36,356 bases of DNA from Mycoplasmatota bacterium (GCA_012727915.1 JAAYGD010000005.1:1-36356), one strand, 5' to 3'. Positions 1 through 9,662 are shown, counted from the stretch's first letter. A program made the numbers and translations. The notes: generated from the sequence alone by a model not told the origin.

Positions 1-314
1 AATCCACCAAGTTCTCCCATATATATTAAATAATCCATACAATTCATATCAGTATAAAATGAAGGGAACTCTGGAGAATATCCAAGCATTTTTTTAGCGT
101 CTATTGAACCTATTTTATATCCACCAACAAATGCTTCTCCACTAGTAGGTATTATCAAATCACATAACATAGACATAGTTGTAGTCTTACCTGCTCCATT
201 AGGACCTAAAAATCCATATATCTTACCTGGCTTTAAATCAATTGATATATTATTAACTGCAATAAGATCTCCAAATTTTTTAGTAAGATTCTTTATTTCA
301 ATTATATTATCCAT
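1..314 (-). CDS. ABC transporter ATP-binding protein (N-terminal part, truncated by window edge)
   Basis: Reverse-strand reading gives MDNIIEIKNLTKKFGDLIAVNNISIDLKPGKIYGFLGPNGAGKTTTMSMLCDLIIPTSGEAFVGGYKIG...; Walker A GPNGAGKTT. RBS aaggagg lies inside the 3' end of the upstream gene. Confidence 0.95.
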   Translation of the reverse strand, partial: MDNIIEIKNLTKKFGDLIAVNNISIDLKPGKIYGFLGPNGAGKTTTMSMLCDLIIPTSGEAFVGGYKIGSIDAKKMLGYSPEFPSFYTDMNCMDYLIYMGELGG

Positions 315-3300
315 AAATCCTCCTTATCATGTAATTTCTAATAAGTTTATGACCTATAGATAAATAAACTAATAACGATATAAACGCTAATGTTAATATT
401 AAAAATATAATTATAAAAGGATTAAATTTTTTTATTGATATATTAATTGAATAATTTTGAGTTTTACCCCATCTATCGATTGACTTAATTACCAAATTGT
501 AATTTCCTCTTTTTAGTTTCAAATCAAATTCATCTTCATATTCAGTAGTTAATAAAGTACCTTGATTAAATACTTTTATTACTCTTAAATCTTCTTTTAA
601 TGTTTTATTTAATTTAATGTTAATTGGAGATTTATATGTATTATTCATTTTTAAACTATCAACTAATAAATCATTATAATAATTAATACTTACTGGAGAA
701 TTTTCATTTGTAACTCCAAATATTTTATTATCATCTGTTTTTATGGATTTCATAATATATAAATCAAACTCTGATAAAATTTTATTTTCTTTAGCGTCAT
801 ATATAATACTGGTATTAGCAGGTGGATTAATTATAAATAAACCATTACCATTTACTACTTCATTAATTTGTTTATAATAAGCAATAGAACTAAAACTATC
901 TTCCATATACCCCTTATTAAATTCTTGAGTATAATAAAAATCTACACTTCTTATTAAAGCTTTTTTATTAATATCATAAATTTCTAATACTAATTTTGAT
1001 TGAGGATAATATTCCTCTTTTAATATATATATTTCTTTTTTATTATCATTTGTAATGTCAAACCCAGATACAATATATTTATTACTCATATCATAATTAA
1101 ATACTATTAAACCATCATACTCAGCATCGGATTTTCCTGTAGAAATATCTCTAATGGGTTCTGGATTACCTTTTTCTTCTTCTTTATCAATTCTATATAA
1201 TGAAGAGCCATCTTTACCACTTATAAAATTATAAGATACTCCATTTATTACTTCACATAAATCATTATAACCATCATCATTTATATCATCTTCTAAAAAA
1301 TTATACATTGAACCATATGAATTCATTATATTAATAACAAAAATACTAGTCAGATCTTTACCAGATAATATATTATATATTTGTTTTTTATCTTTATCTC
1401 TATCGTTTATAAGTAATTCTTTAATACCATCATTATTAATATCTGGAATCAACAATGCATAATCCATATTTTGTAAATCATTAGGAAAAGAATGTTTTTT
1501 ATTTGTTTTAACATATTCAATTATTGTTCCATTTTTTTTAGAAGTAAAAATAGTGGCTTTATCTTTTTCTAATGCAATTAAATCATATATAGAATCACCA
1601 TTAATATCACCAACATTTATTAATTTAGACGAATCAACATCTAAATATGAATTAATAACTCCATAAAAACTTATAGAGGATCCATTTATAATCATAGAAT
1701 CAATAACTAATTCAGATATTTTGTCTCCATTCATATCATTAATTGCGGTCAAATCATTACCTATTAAATATGTATTTATAGTCTTACCATTTTGAACAAA
1801 AGAACCAGTTTGAAGCATTTTAAACTTAATTGTGGTTCCTTTTACTGCATCTATAATTAAAAAGTAAGACCCAATTACCCTGTTCTCTTCATCAGTCTTA
1901 TTTATGAGCGCAGTTATGTCATTAACACCATCTTTATTAAAGTCTTTTGCAATAGATATCGAAAACAATCCAGTATTATTAAAATCAGTTGGAATATTAT
2001 ATTCCCAAATAGGTAAAGTATCATTTAAATTATCATATTTCTCTATTTTATTTACAATACCATTAGTTTCATAACTAATATATAATTCATCATTATTACT
2101 TTTTAATATTTGAGGATAAGAATAATTATTTATATTTTTTATTAATTTAAAAGATTTAGAATCAACAAGTAAACTAAAAGTATCTATTTGTTCAATTAAT
2201 ATATTTTCTTTAATACTTTGAATAAACATTATATTATCATTAAGTTCATTTACTCCAATATATATTTTATTATCTTTTATTTTTTTACCAGATTTATATT
2301 CATACTCTCCAATAATAATATTCTTTTCTTTTATCTCTATAGGTAATAAAAAAGTATCACCCATATTTAAAGGTTCAATATTTTTAAATTTTAAATTTGC
2401 AATTGTTACTTCATTAACATTATTAAAATTATTAATATCAATGCTTATTACTTTAGGATTTAAAGAATATTCTTTATCTCTTTCTTTTGCATTTAAAAAA
2501 GCTCCAATTAATATTTTATCTTCATAGAAAAACATCTCAAAATTATTATAAAATTCAGTTGTTTTATTAGTTGGACTAATTGAATCTCCTTGATAAGAAG
2601 ACTCTGTAAAATAATATTGTTCTAATATTTCTTTATCTATATTATATGTATTTATTTTATCTAATACTTTACCCGTTTTTCTTTCAATATTAAATAGAGT
2701 TCCATCTTCTCCAATTGCGTATAATTTATCGTTATAGAATTCAACTTGCCAAATATTTCTTTTTACTTTATAAGTAATCCCATCTCTAATCAATGATAAA
2801 TCTTCTAATAACTTAGAAGACCATAATATCTTTCCAGTTTTACCATCCAATAATTTAACTTCTCCTAATTGGTTTGATATAGCAATTTCTTCAAATAAAT
2901 TATTGTTTATATCCTTTACTTCAGTAACATCCCAAATATTATCTTTATCTTTATATTTAAATAATAAAGAACCATCTTCATTACTTAAAACATATATAGA
3001 ATAATCACTTATTACTACTATAGAATTTCCTACTTCTTCAATTTTATTTATATTTATATTTTCATAATAATATTTTGATTGATAATTATATTTTTTTTCT
3101 GTTAATACCTTAGACCATATTATAGATTCATCTTTACCACTAAACGCAATAACATTATAATAACCATAAATAGAATTAGAAGAATAAACTATATCTTTTA
3201 TTTGATCTCCATTTATATCTTCTACTACAATTACACTAACTGGTTTATAATTAGTTTTAATATGTTTTACAACATCTTCATTTTTTATATAAATTCCTGT

Positions 3301-3471
3301 ATTAGAAGAAATAATATAGCTATCATTTTTGTCATTAATATTTAACTTAGTTACAATTGTCTTTTGTTTTATTGAAGCATCTACTCCACCAGAATAATTA
3401 AAAACACTAGGTTCTAAAGCTTTTACATTAACTAACAAAAAGAATATCATTATAAATACTATCTTTTTCAT
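307..3471 (-). CDS. Secreted/membrane-anchored FG-GAP/VCBS-like beta-propeller repeat protein
   Basis: 1054 aa; N-terminal signal peptide; many DxNxD motifs (DINGDQIKD, DFNKDGVND, DMNGDKISE, DINGDSIYD, DINNDGIKE, DINDDGYND); C-terminal TM helix FIIIFLILTLAFISLLVYL with a basic tail. Confidence 0.8.
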   Translation of the reverse strand: MKKIVFIMIFFLLVNVKALEPSVFNYSGGVDASIKQKTIVTKLNINDKNDSYIISSNTGIYIKNEDVVKHIKTNYKPVSVIVVEDINGDQIKDIVYSSNSIYGYYNVIAFSGKDESIIWSKVLTEKKYNYQSKYYYENININKIEEVGNSIVVISDYSIYVLSNEDGSLLFKYKDKDNIWDVTEVKDINNNLFEEIAISNQLGEVKLLDGKTGKILWSSKLLEDLSLIRDGITYKVKRNIWQVEFYNDKLYAIGEDGTLFNIERKTGKVLDKINTYNIDKEILEQYYFTESSYQGDSISPTNKTTEFYNNFEMFFYEDKILIGAFLNAKERDKEYSLNPKVISIDINNFNNVNEVTIANLKFKNIEPLNMGDTFLLPIEIKEKNIIIGEYEYKSGKKIKDNKIYIGVNELNDNIMFIQSIKENILIEQIDTFSLLVDSKSFKLIKNINNYSYPQILKSNNDELYISYETNGIVNKIEKYDNLNDTLPIWEYNIPTDFNNTGLFSISIAKDFNKDGVNDITALINKTDEENRVIGSYFLIIDAVKGTTIKFKMLQTGSFVQNGKTINTYLIGNDLTAINDMNGDKISELVIDSMIINGSSISFYGVINSYLDVDSSKLINVGDINGDSIYDLIALEKDKATIFTSKKNGTIIEYVKTNKKHSFPNDLQNMDYALLIPDINNDGIKELLINDRDKDKKQIYNILSGKDLTSIFVINIMNSYGSMYNFLEDDINDDGYNDLCEVINGVSYNFISGKDGSSLYRIDKEEEKGNPEPIRDISTGKSDAEYDGLIVFNYDMSNKYIVSGFDITNDNKKEIYILKEEYYPQSKLVLEIYDINKKALIRSVDFYYTQEFNKGYMEDSFSSIAYYKQINEVVNGNGLFIINPPANTSIIYDAKENKILSEFDLYIMKSIKTDDNKIFGVTNENSPVSINYYNDLLVDSLKMNNTYKSPINIKLNKTLKEDLRVIKVFNQGTLLTTEYEDEFDLKLKRGNYNLVIKSIDRWGKTQNYSINISIKKFNPFIIIFLILTLAFISLLVYLSIGHKLIRNYMIRRIYG

Positions 3472-5087
3472 GTTCTTCCCTCACTACTATCAAAAGATAG
3501 AATAGAACCATTATTTTCTTTAATATCACTAATATGAGAAACTATAAATTCTCTTACATGATTTACACCATAAATACTTTTTAACATCTCTTCAGAACCA
3601 ATTTCTCTACCTATTCCATTTTCGGGTATTATTCCATTATAAATTATATCCTTATCATTTTCTTCCATATTTGAAAAATATATTTTAGAAGTAACATCTT
3701 TTTTCCAATATTCTTTACCCTTTATTTTCAATTCATCAATTTTATCTATTAAATATTCTTTTATATAATCAAATTGTTTAATATTCTCATCATTTAAGAT
3801 AGAGGAATCATCATGAGTTTCTTTTTTCAATACATTAGAATATATAATAAGTGATCTAAATCTATAATAAAACTTAGTTAAATTAAAAGTATCTTCTACT
3901 TCTTTATAAAAGTTGTCTTTATAATATCTATCATATCCATAATTCATTTGTTCTTTCCAATAACTAAGTTCACTATATATATTTTCTTTATTTTCTACAA
4001 TAGAATAATAATGTTTTCCCTCTTTTTCATATCTTATATATTTTTTTGGAGGATCTTCTTTTAAAATTTGAACCCTTTCAAAAGAACTATTAATCTCAAA
4101 TATATTTTTTTCTACTTGTAATGGTTTTGTTTTATTATTCAATGTTTGAATAGTATTTAACATTAAATTCATATTTTTTAAATATTCTTTTTGATCTTCT
4201 TCTGAATTTATATCCTTATTTAGAGAATCTAATTGATTTTTTAATATTACATAATATGTTTTTAATTCATCATGATCTATAGTTTTTTCTAAATAAGAAT
4301 ATATATTTAAAGAAAACAATCTATGTTCATGTTCAGAGATTTTCATAAATATATCATTATTACTTAGAGGTTTTGAAGCCTTAGCAGATATTTCATATAA
4401 ATCATTTAAAAATGATAGAGCTTCATCTTTATTAGAAATCTTATCTTTATAAGTTGATAACAATCCTATCTCATCAGTCATCTTTATTTTTTTCATATAT
4501 TCAAAATCTAATTTATTTTTTTCTAATTCAATTTTTTCCATCAAAGATTGATATGTTTCATCTTTACTAAATCTCGAATTAATATAAATGTCTTTTATTA
4601 CTGAATTAAGTTTTTTAAATAAATCACTTTTATTTTGTCTTTCAAAATCAAACTCTAAATCTTTTATTTTTAAATAACTCAACAAAATATTCTTTCTATT
4701 ATTTTCATAATTAAATAATAAGAATTTTTTAATATTCTCATCATTTAATAGACTTTGTTCCTTTAATATCTTTTCTTTTATGTTTTCTCTTTCTTTAATT
4801 AAGCCATCTAAAAATCCATGATTATATTCTTCATTAACTTGTTTTAAACTTCTTAATTCATAAATATTTCTTTCTATTCTTGCAAGTTCATTTGTATAAA
4901 ATAATCTTCTATCATTTAAAGTAGATTCATTACTTTCTTTTAAGTAAGAGTCTCTAATATTTTTATTGCTCGATGATAAGTATAATATATTTCCTCTCAA
5001 AGAAAAAAGCTCTATTACTTGAGGCATTAATTTAATATCAATTCTATAATTATTAAAAAAATTATTTAATATTTCATAGCACTCCAT
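3468..5087 (-). CDS. Hypothetical protein, 539 aa, charged and probably helical, cytosolic
   Basis: Long ORF with no signal peptide or TM; its TGA stop overlaps the next ATG (ATGA). Confidence 0.75.
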   Translation of the reverse strand: MECYEILNNFFNNYRIDIKLMPQVIELFSLRGNILYLSSSNKNIRDSYLKESNESTLNDRRLFYTNELARIERNIYELRSLKQVNEEYNHGFLDGLIKERENIKEKILKEQSLLNDENIKKFLLFNYENNRKNILLSYLKIKDLEFDFERQNKSDLFKKLNSVIKDIYINSRFSKDETYQSLMEKIELEKNKLDFEYMKKIKMTDEIGLLSTYKDKISNKDEALSFLNDLYEISAKASKPLSNNDIFMKISEHEHRLFSLNIYSYLEKTIDHDELKTYYVILKNQLDSLNKDINSEEDQKEYLKNMNLMLNTIQTLNNKTKPLQVEKNIFEINSSFERVQILKEDPPKKYIRYEKEGKHYYSIVENKENIYSELSYWKEQMNYGYDRYYKDNFYKEVEDTFNLTKFYYRFRSLIIYSNVLKKETHDDSSILNDENIKQFDYIKEYLIDKIDELKIKGKEYWKKDVTSKIYFSNMEENDKDIIYNGIIPENGIGREIGSEEMLKSIYGVNHVREFIVSHISDIKENNGSILSFDSSEGRT

Positions 5088-5095
5088 ATAGCCTC

Positions 5096-5135
5096 TCTTC
5101 TATTATACATAATACCATTTAAGCATAATAAAATC
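5096..5135 (-). promoter_or_regulatory. Sigma-A-type promoter for the 539-aa/1054-aa/ABC operon
   Basis: Reverse strand TTGATT-17 nt-TATTAT just upstream of the ATG at 5087 (boundaries approximate). Confidence 0.55.
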
Positions 5136-5139
5136 AATA

Positions 5140-5166
5140 AAAAAAGAATTCATAAGAATCCTTTTA
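5140..5166 (-). terminator. Intrinsic terminator after the RsgI-like locus
   Basis: Reverse strand AAGGATTC-ttat-GAATTCTT followed by a T run. Confidence 0.65.
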
Positions 5167-5943
5167 TCTTCCACTTTGTGCGCCAGTATCTACGTTTGTT
5201 TGACCATCTTGAGTGCTATTTGGTGTTTCACTAGTATTTGTTGAATCAGAATTATTTGGTAACATTGAATCAGAATTATTTGGTTTAGTTGAGTTTGATT
5301 TTAATTCGTTTTTTCTTAATTTCCATTCTGCTTCTAATTCTTCATCTGATTTACCTTTTTCATCATGTCTTTCTTCTACAACTTCATGAATATATCCTTG
5401 AATATCTTTAACCTCTTTAGTAGCTAAATCTGCTTCAGATAAAGCGGGATCCATTTCAATTGCTTTAGAAATCAATAACATTTTTCCATAACTGATATCA
5501 TAATTATCTGCAGATGCTTTCATTTCTTCAGTTACACCCTTTACTGTAAGCTCAGCATTATAATTTTTTTCTTTTATATGAGCTTATATTTTTGTTTTAA
5601 CTTTGTTTTCTAATTGAAGTCTAGTCTCTTCTGATGCATTCATTACAGTAAGTTCTATAGTATTTTGTAATTGACCAATTTCAACTGTATTATCAATTAT
5701 TTCTTCTGCAACATTCTCTATTGGTTTTCCAAGTAATTTCATATCTGATAATAATATATCAGCATCTTCATTTAATGGAGTTACTTCTCTTACAACATTG
5801 TCAGCATCTACTCCCAATTCTACTTCTGGATTAATCTTTAATAGTACATAACTATAACCTTCTGTATTATTTCTCATAAATACCAAGTAACCTACTACCA
5901 CAAGTAAAACAACAATACCTAAAATTGCAAAATATTTTTTCAT
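5164..5943 (-). pseudogene. RsgI-like (anti-sigma-I type) membrane protein split by one in-frame TAA
   Basis: ORFs 5584..5943 and 5164..5523 are in the same frame, separated by TAA (5584-5586) plus 20 open codons (AHIKEKNYNAELTVKGVTEE). Joined text reads as one RsgI-like domain: YVLLKINPEVELGVDADNVVREVTPLNEDA ... VKGVTEEMKASADNYDISYGKMLLISKAI. Confidence 0.7.
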
Positions 5944-5995
5944 TCATTCACTCCTTCTATGATAATATGCATCACTTTTCACAAAAAAAGTCAAA

Positions 5996-6817
5996 TTATT
6001 GTTTCTTTTTAATTGTAAACATATAAGAAAATATAAAACTAATAATTAATATTAAAATAGAAACAATTCCATTTATATCTAATGAAATACCAGGATATAT
6101 CGCGTAAATAGATCCTATTACAAACCCTATTATGATACTATAAGTACCCACATAATGTTTCTTTAATAAATAATTCATTAATTTAACTAAAATTATAACT
6201 CCAAATACTATTCCCAATAATAAATATATAAAATCCATAAAATTATTGCTTATAGTATTAATTGGATTGGTAATTAAATACAAAAAATACTCATAAGTAC
6301 CTACCAACATTAATAAAAAAGAACTACTAATACCCGGCACAACTTTACCAATAGAAAAGATTAAACCAGTAAGAAAAAGGTATATAAAAGATTGAGCATT
6401 AGTATTATCAATGATTGATAAATTAACAATATTTTTTCCAAATATAAATAGCAACAAAGATAAAGAAAAAGAAATAAATATTAATAAGTAATTAGGTTTA
6501 TGTTTTTCTTTAATATTATTCATTAAAGAAGGAATACTACCTAAGATTAATCCTATAAATACAAAATAAACTTGATTATAATTCTTTTCAAACAATAAAT
6601 ATTGAATGATTTTACCAACAAAAACAACTCCAATTGAAGCTCCTATTACTATTGGTGTTAATAATTTTAAACTCTCTTTAGGCCTTTTTAAAATATTATT
6701 TAAAGAAAATACTATTTTATCATATACATTTAATATAACGGCAATTACACCACCACTAACTCCTGGCATAATTAATCCTATTCCTATAATCAACCCCACA
6801 ATCAAATTATAAAGCAT
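5996..6817 (-). CDS. DUF368 family membrane protein (PopT-type undecaprenyl phosphate translocase family)
   Basis: Multi-TM; N-terminal GLIIGIGLIMPGVSGGVIAVILNVYDKIV and internal GKVVPGISSSFLLMLVGTYEYFL motifs typical of DUF368. Confidence 0.85.
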   Translation of the reverse strand: MLYNLIVGLIIGIGLIMPGVSGGVIAVILNVYDKIVFSLNNILKRPKESLKLLTPIVIGASIGVVFVGKIIQYLLFEKNYNQVYFVFIGLILGSIPSLMNNIKEKHKPNYLLIFISFSLSLLLFIFGKNIVNLSIIDNTNAQSFIYLFLTGLIFSIGKVVPGISSSFLLMLVGTYEYFLYLITNPINTISNNFMDFIYLLLGIVFGVIILVKLMNYLLKKHYVGTYSIIIGFVIGSIYAIYPGISLDINGIVSILILIISFIFSYMFTIKKKQ

Positions 6818-6825
6818 AAAAACTC

Positions 6826-7842
6826 CTATTCAAAAGTTGAATTTTGATTTAATGGTTGAATTTGAATATATGTTACACCATCATTTACAACTATTTCTTC
6901 CCCATCTACATATTTATAAACAGTTTGAGCCTCTCTAGAAGCTTTAGTCCAAGTTATTGGTCTAGCATGTCCATTAGTTACAAAATATCCATTACCTGTT
7001 CCTACATTTACCAATGTAATTCTACCTTTATCAGAATTATCTGGATCAGCATAACTTTTTACATTAATTATTATAATATTAGTAGTAGTTAATTGTTTTT
7101 TTGATTCTACATCAGTATGTTTATTTCCATTAATAAATCTATAATATAATCCTTCACTAGAATTATATTCATATCTTACAGAATAACTACTTGAATATTT
7201 TATATTTACTTTATTAGCAGACATAGCATCTTCTTCTTCAGATATTGATAATGTGTCTACCGAATAATTTAATAAATTATCCTTTTCAGTTGTTTTTCTT
7301 AAACTCTTACCTAATTGATTAATTTCGCTAATACTCGTAAATACATTGTGAGGAGAAATATGCCCCCAAGTACTTACTCTTTTAGCAGGTACTACATGAT
7401 TTATCTTATAAACACTTAAATCTCTTAAAGCTTGAGGACTTTGTCCGTGATGAGTATAAATAACATCGTTTTCCATAGCATAATCAAGATAATAATGTCT
7501 TGCACTTCTAACTGGCCCTATATAATTAGCATTACTATCTTTAAATATTGCAAATAAACGAGTTAATCCCCATTCTACAGATATATCATATATTAAATAA
7601 GCTTCCTCTAAACCTGCTTGAGGCCAAGCTCCTTTAACATTATCTATCATTACTCCAATAGGTCTAGTATTAGAATCTAAATCTATTATTTTTAATTTCT
7701 TTGTTGGTTTTACTATTACTTCTTCCTTTTCTTCTTCAACAACCTTCTCTGGTTCTTTTAAAAACATTAAACCTACAATTACAAATATACTAACTAAACC
7801 GATAGAAACCAATATATTTATATATTTTTTCTTTAATTTCAT
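6826..7842 (-). CDS. DUF3048 domain-containing (YerB-like) membrane-anchored protein
   Basis: RPIGVMIDNVKGAWPQAGLEEAYLIYDISVEWGLTRLFAIF...GPVRSARHYYLDYAMENDVIYTHHGQSPQA. Start moved from 7866 to the ATG after ggaggttat. Confidence 0.85.
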   Translation of the reverse strand: MKLKKKYINILVSIGLVSIFVIVGLMFLKEPEKVVEEEKEEVIVKPTKKLKIIDLDSNTRPIGVMIDNVKGAWPQAGLEEAYLIYDISVEWGLTRLFAIFKDSNANYIGPVRSARHYYLDYAMENDVIYTHHGQSPQALRDLSVYKINHVVPAKRVSTWGHISPHNVFTSISEINQLGKSLRKTTEKDNLLNYSVDTLSISEEEDAMSANKVNIKYSSSYSVRYEYNSSEGLYYRFINGNKHTDVESKKQLTTTNIIIINVKSYADPDNSDKGRITLVNVGTGNGYFVTNGHARPITWTKASREAQTVYKYVDGEEIVVNDGVTYIQIQPLNQNSTFE

Positions 7843-7917
7843 ATAACCTCCATAGTATGTAAACATTATACCACTTATAAATTAATAATAAATATTTACA
7901 AACTTGTTTTACGTAAA

Positions 7918-7946
7918 GAAAAAAAGCACGTAGTGCTTTTATTTTT
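7918..7946 (-). terminator. Intrinsic terminator after the tRNA cluster
   Basis: Reverse strand AAAAGCAC-tac-GTGCTTTT plus T run directly after the fMet tRNA. Confidence 0.8.
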
Positions 7947-7947
7947 T

Positions 7948-8024
7948 TGGTTGCGGGAGTAGGACTTGAACCTACGACCTCTGGGTTATGAGCCCAGCGA
8001 GCTACCAAACTGCTCCATCCCGCG
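7948..8024 (-). tRNA. tRNA-fMet (CAT)
   Basis: CGCGGGATGGAGCAGTTTGGTAGCTCGCTGGGCTCATAACCCAGAGGTCGTAGGTTCAAGTCCTACTCCCGCAACCA; C1-A72 mismatch and GGG/CCC anticodon stem of an initiator; CCA encoded. Confidence 0.95.
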
Positions 8025-8033
8025 ATATAAAAG

Positions 8034-8126
8034 TGGCGGAGGAAAAGGGATTCGAACCCCTGCGCCGTTTGCACGACCTCCCGGTTTTCAAGACCGGTCC
8101 CTTCAACCAGACTTGGGTATTCCTCC
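8034..8126 (-). tRNA. tRNA-Ser (TGA)
   Basis: Acceptor GGAGGAA, anticodon loop CTTGAAA, long variable arm, CCA encoded. Confidence 0.93.
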
Positions 8127-8133
8127 ACAATTA

Positions 8134-8222
8134 TGGTGCCCGGGGCCGGACTTGAACCGGCACGAGATTTGATTCTCGCAGGATTTTAAGTCCTGTGCGT
8201 CTACCTATTCCGCCACTCGGGC
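8134..8222 (-). tRNA. tRNA-Leu (TAA)
   Basis: Acceptor GCCCGAG, anticodon loop CTTAAAA, long variable arm, CCA encoded. Confidence 0.93.
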
Positions 8223-8231
8223 ATTAAAAAT

Positions 8232-8307
8232 TGGTGTCCCGTACAGAATTCGAATCTGTGACCCTTTGATTAAAAGTCAAATGCTCTACCAACTGAGCTA
8301 ACGGGAC
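8232..8307 (-). tRNA. tRNA-Lys (TTT)
   Basis: GTCCCGT...GACTTTTAATC...; CCA encoded. Confidence 0.94.
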
Positions 8308-8319
8308 ATGTATATAAAA

Positions 8320-8393
8320 TGGCTGCCTCGGCTAGGTTCGAACTAGCGATGTCAGAGTCAAAGTCTGATGCCTTACCACTTGGCTACGAGGCA
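8320..8393 (-). tRNA. tRNA-Gln (TTG)
   Basis: TGCCTCG...GACTTTGACTC...; CCA encoded. Confidence 0.94.
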
Positions 8394-8404
8394 ATAACTA
8401 AAAG

Positions 8405-8488
8405 TGGTGGAGAGAGGTGGGTTTGAACCACCGAACCCGAAGGAACAGATTTACAGTCTGCCGCGTTTGACCACTTCGCTACCTCTCC
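8405..8488 (-). tRNA. tRNA-Tyr (GTA)
   Basis: GGAGAGG...GACTGTAAATC..., long variable arm, CCA encoded. Confidence 0.94.
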
Positions 8489-8493
8489 GAATA

Positions 8494-8569
<76 letters not shown>

Positions 8570-8575
8570 AAAAAA

Positions 8576-8652
8576 TGGTGGAGGATATAGGACTCGAACC
8601 TATGGCCCCCTGCTTGTAAGGCAGGTGCTCCAACCAACTGAGCTAATCCTCC
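8576..8652 (-). tRNA. tRNA-Val (TAC)
   Basis: GGAGGAT...GCCTTACAAGC...; CCA encoded. Confidence 0.94.
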
Positions 8653-8678
8653 ACATACTTAAAAAGAACGCATAACTA

Positions 8679-8707
8679 ATATAACACTTGTTTCAACTTA
8701 TTGTCAA
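8679..8707 (-). promoter_or_regulatory. Promoter of the tRNA operon
   Basis: Reverse strand TTGACA-17 nt-TTATAT about 27 nt upstream of tRNA-Val. Confidence 0.75.
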
Positions 8708-8717
8708 TATAAAAAGG

Positions 8718-9077
8718 TTATTTTTGACTTATTTCTTTTAATTTGTTTACAATGAAATTATTTAAATTTTCTTCTAAAATTTTAAAGCCAGATCCTACTT
8801 CTTTAATTAGTTTTCTCTCTTTTTTAGGTTTAACTTTATGGTTAATTCCTTTAATTGATAACTTAACGTGATTCTGCGCTTCATCTATCTCTAATATTTT
8901 GGTATATATGATGTCTCCAACTTTTCCATATTCATTTACATCTTTTACAAAAAGATCTGATATTTCAGATATATGAATTAAACCACTATAATAATTATCT
9001 AAGTCAACAAATATACCATATTTTTGAACTCCAGTAATTATTCCTTTTACAATCTTTCCTGGTTTATAGTCTGACAT
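8718..9077 (-). CDS. S1 RNA-binding domain protein (YugI/GSP13/CvfD-like)
   Basis: KPGKIVKGIITGVQKYGIFVDLDNYYSGLIHISEIS...VGDIIYTKILEIDEAQNHVKLSIK is a single S1 domain; basic C-terminus. Confidence 0.85.
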   Translation of the reverse strand: MSDYKPGKIVKGIITGVQKYGIFVDLDNYYSGLIHISEISDLFVKDVNEYGKVGDIIYTKILEIDEAQNHVKLSIKGINHKVKPKKERKLIKEVGSGFKILEENLNNFIVNKLKEISQK

Positions 9078-9093
9078 ATTACACCTCTAATTA

Positions 9094-9136
9094 ATTATAC
9101 AATATTATTTACTTTATATCAAAACAAATGTATAAT
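9094..9136. promoter_or_regulatory. Interleaved divergent promoters (S1-protein gene and pgpA-like gene)
   Basis: +: TTTACT(9108-9113)-17-TATAAT(9131-9136). -: TTGATA(9122-9117)-17-TATAAT(9099-9094). Confidence 0.7.
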
Positions 9137-9163
9137 CTATATGTAAAATAACAAGGAGGATAT

Positions 9164-9649
9164 GTGGATTTAAAAGAACTAACTATTAAAAAATTACAAA
9201 AAAGAGGAGTATCTATAGATAGCATAGCAGAAATAACTTTATTTCTCCAAGAAAAATATTGTAATAATTTAACTTTAGAAAAATGTAGAGAATATGTATT
9301 AAATGTAATAGAAAAAAGAGAAAGTATATACGCTATATTAACTGCAATTGCTATTGATGAAGCCGCTGAAAAAGGATTATTTGATAAAGAAGTAAATGAA
9401 CTTATTACAAATGATGAAGGATTATATGGAATAGATGAAATACTAGCACTAAGCATTGTAAATGTTCATGGGTCAATAGCACTTACAAACTTTGGATATG
9501 CAGATAAAATAAAACCAGGAATTATAAAAGTAATAGATCATATTGGTAAGCAAAAAATACAATGTCATACATTCTTAGATGACATAGTATCCGCTATAGC
9601 AGCTAGTGCCGCAAGTAGAATTGCTCATTACGAAAAAAAAGACAATTAA
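9164..9649 (+). CDS. Phosphatidylglycerophosphatase A-like family protein (YpjQ/YutG-type)
   Basis: GTG start after AAGGAGG; RGVSIDSIAEITLFLQEKY...GLYGIDEILALSIVNVHGSIALTNFGYADKIKPGIIKVID...CHTFLDDIVSAIAASAASRIAH. Confidence 0.82.
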   Translation: MDLKELTIKKLQKRGVSIDSIAEITLFLQEKYCNNLTLEKCREYVLNVIEKRESIYAILTAIAIDEAAEKGLFDKEVNELITNDEGLYGIDEILALSIVNVHGSIALTNFGYADKIKPGIIKVIDHIGKQKIQCHTFLDDIVSAIAASAASRIAHYEKKDN

Positions 9650-9662
9650 TGTCTTTTTATTT
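9636..9662. terminator. Bidirectional terminator between pgpA-like and rny
   Basis: AAAAAGACA-attaa-TGTCTTTTT spanning the stop codon. Confidence 0.7.

Noticed and set aside
5204-5300. Short PNNSDS repeat in the RsgI-like tail as a possible phase-variable tract
   Set aside because: Only two imperfect copies in a low-complexity linker; no homopolymer or tandem unit suited to slippage.
6606-7092. ORFs 6606..6812 (+) and 6856..7092 (+)
   Set aside because: Antisense to the DUF368 and DUF3048 genes; low-complexity I/S/T composition from AT-rich complement.
7790-8172. ORFs 7790..8128 (-) and 7966..8172 (+)
   Set aside because: They run over the tRNA-fMet and tRNA-Ser genes; texts such as VGSSPTPATKK and GKGIRTPAPFARP are typical spurious translations of tRNAs.
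9109-9456. ORF 9109..9456 (-)
   Set aside because: Antisense to the pgpA-like gene and its promoter, which has a good RBS and family match.
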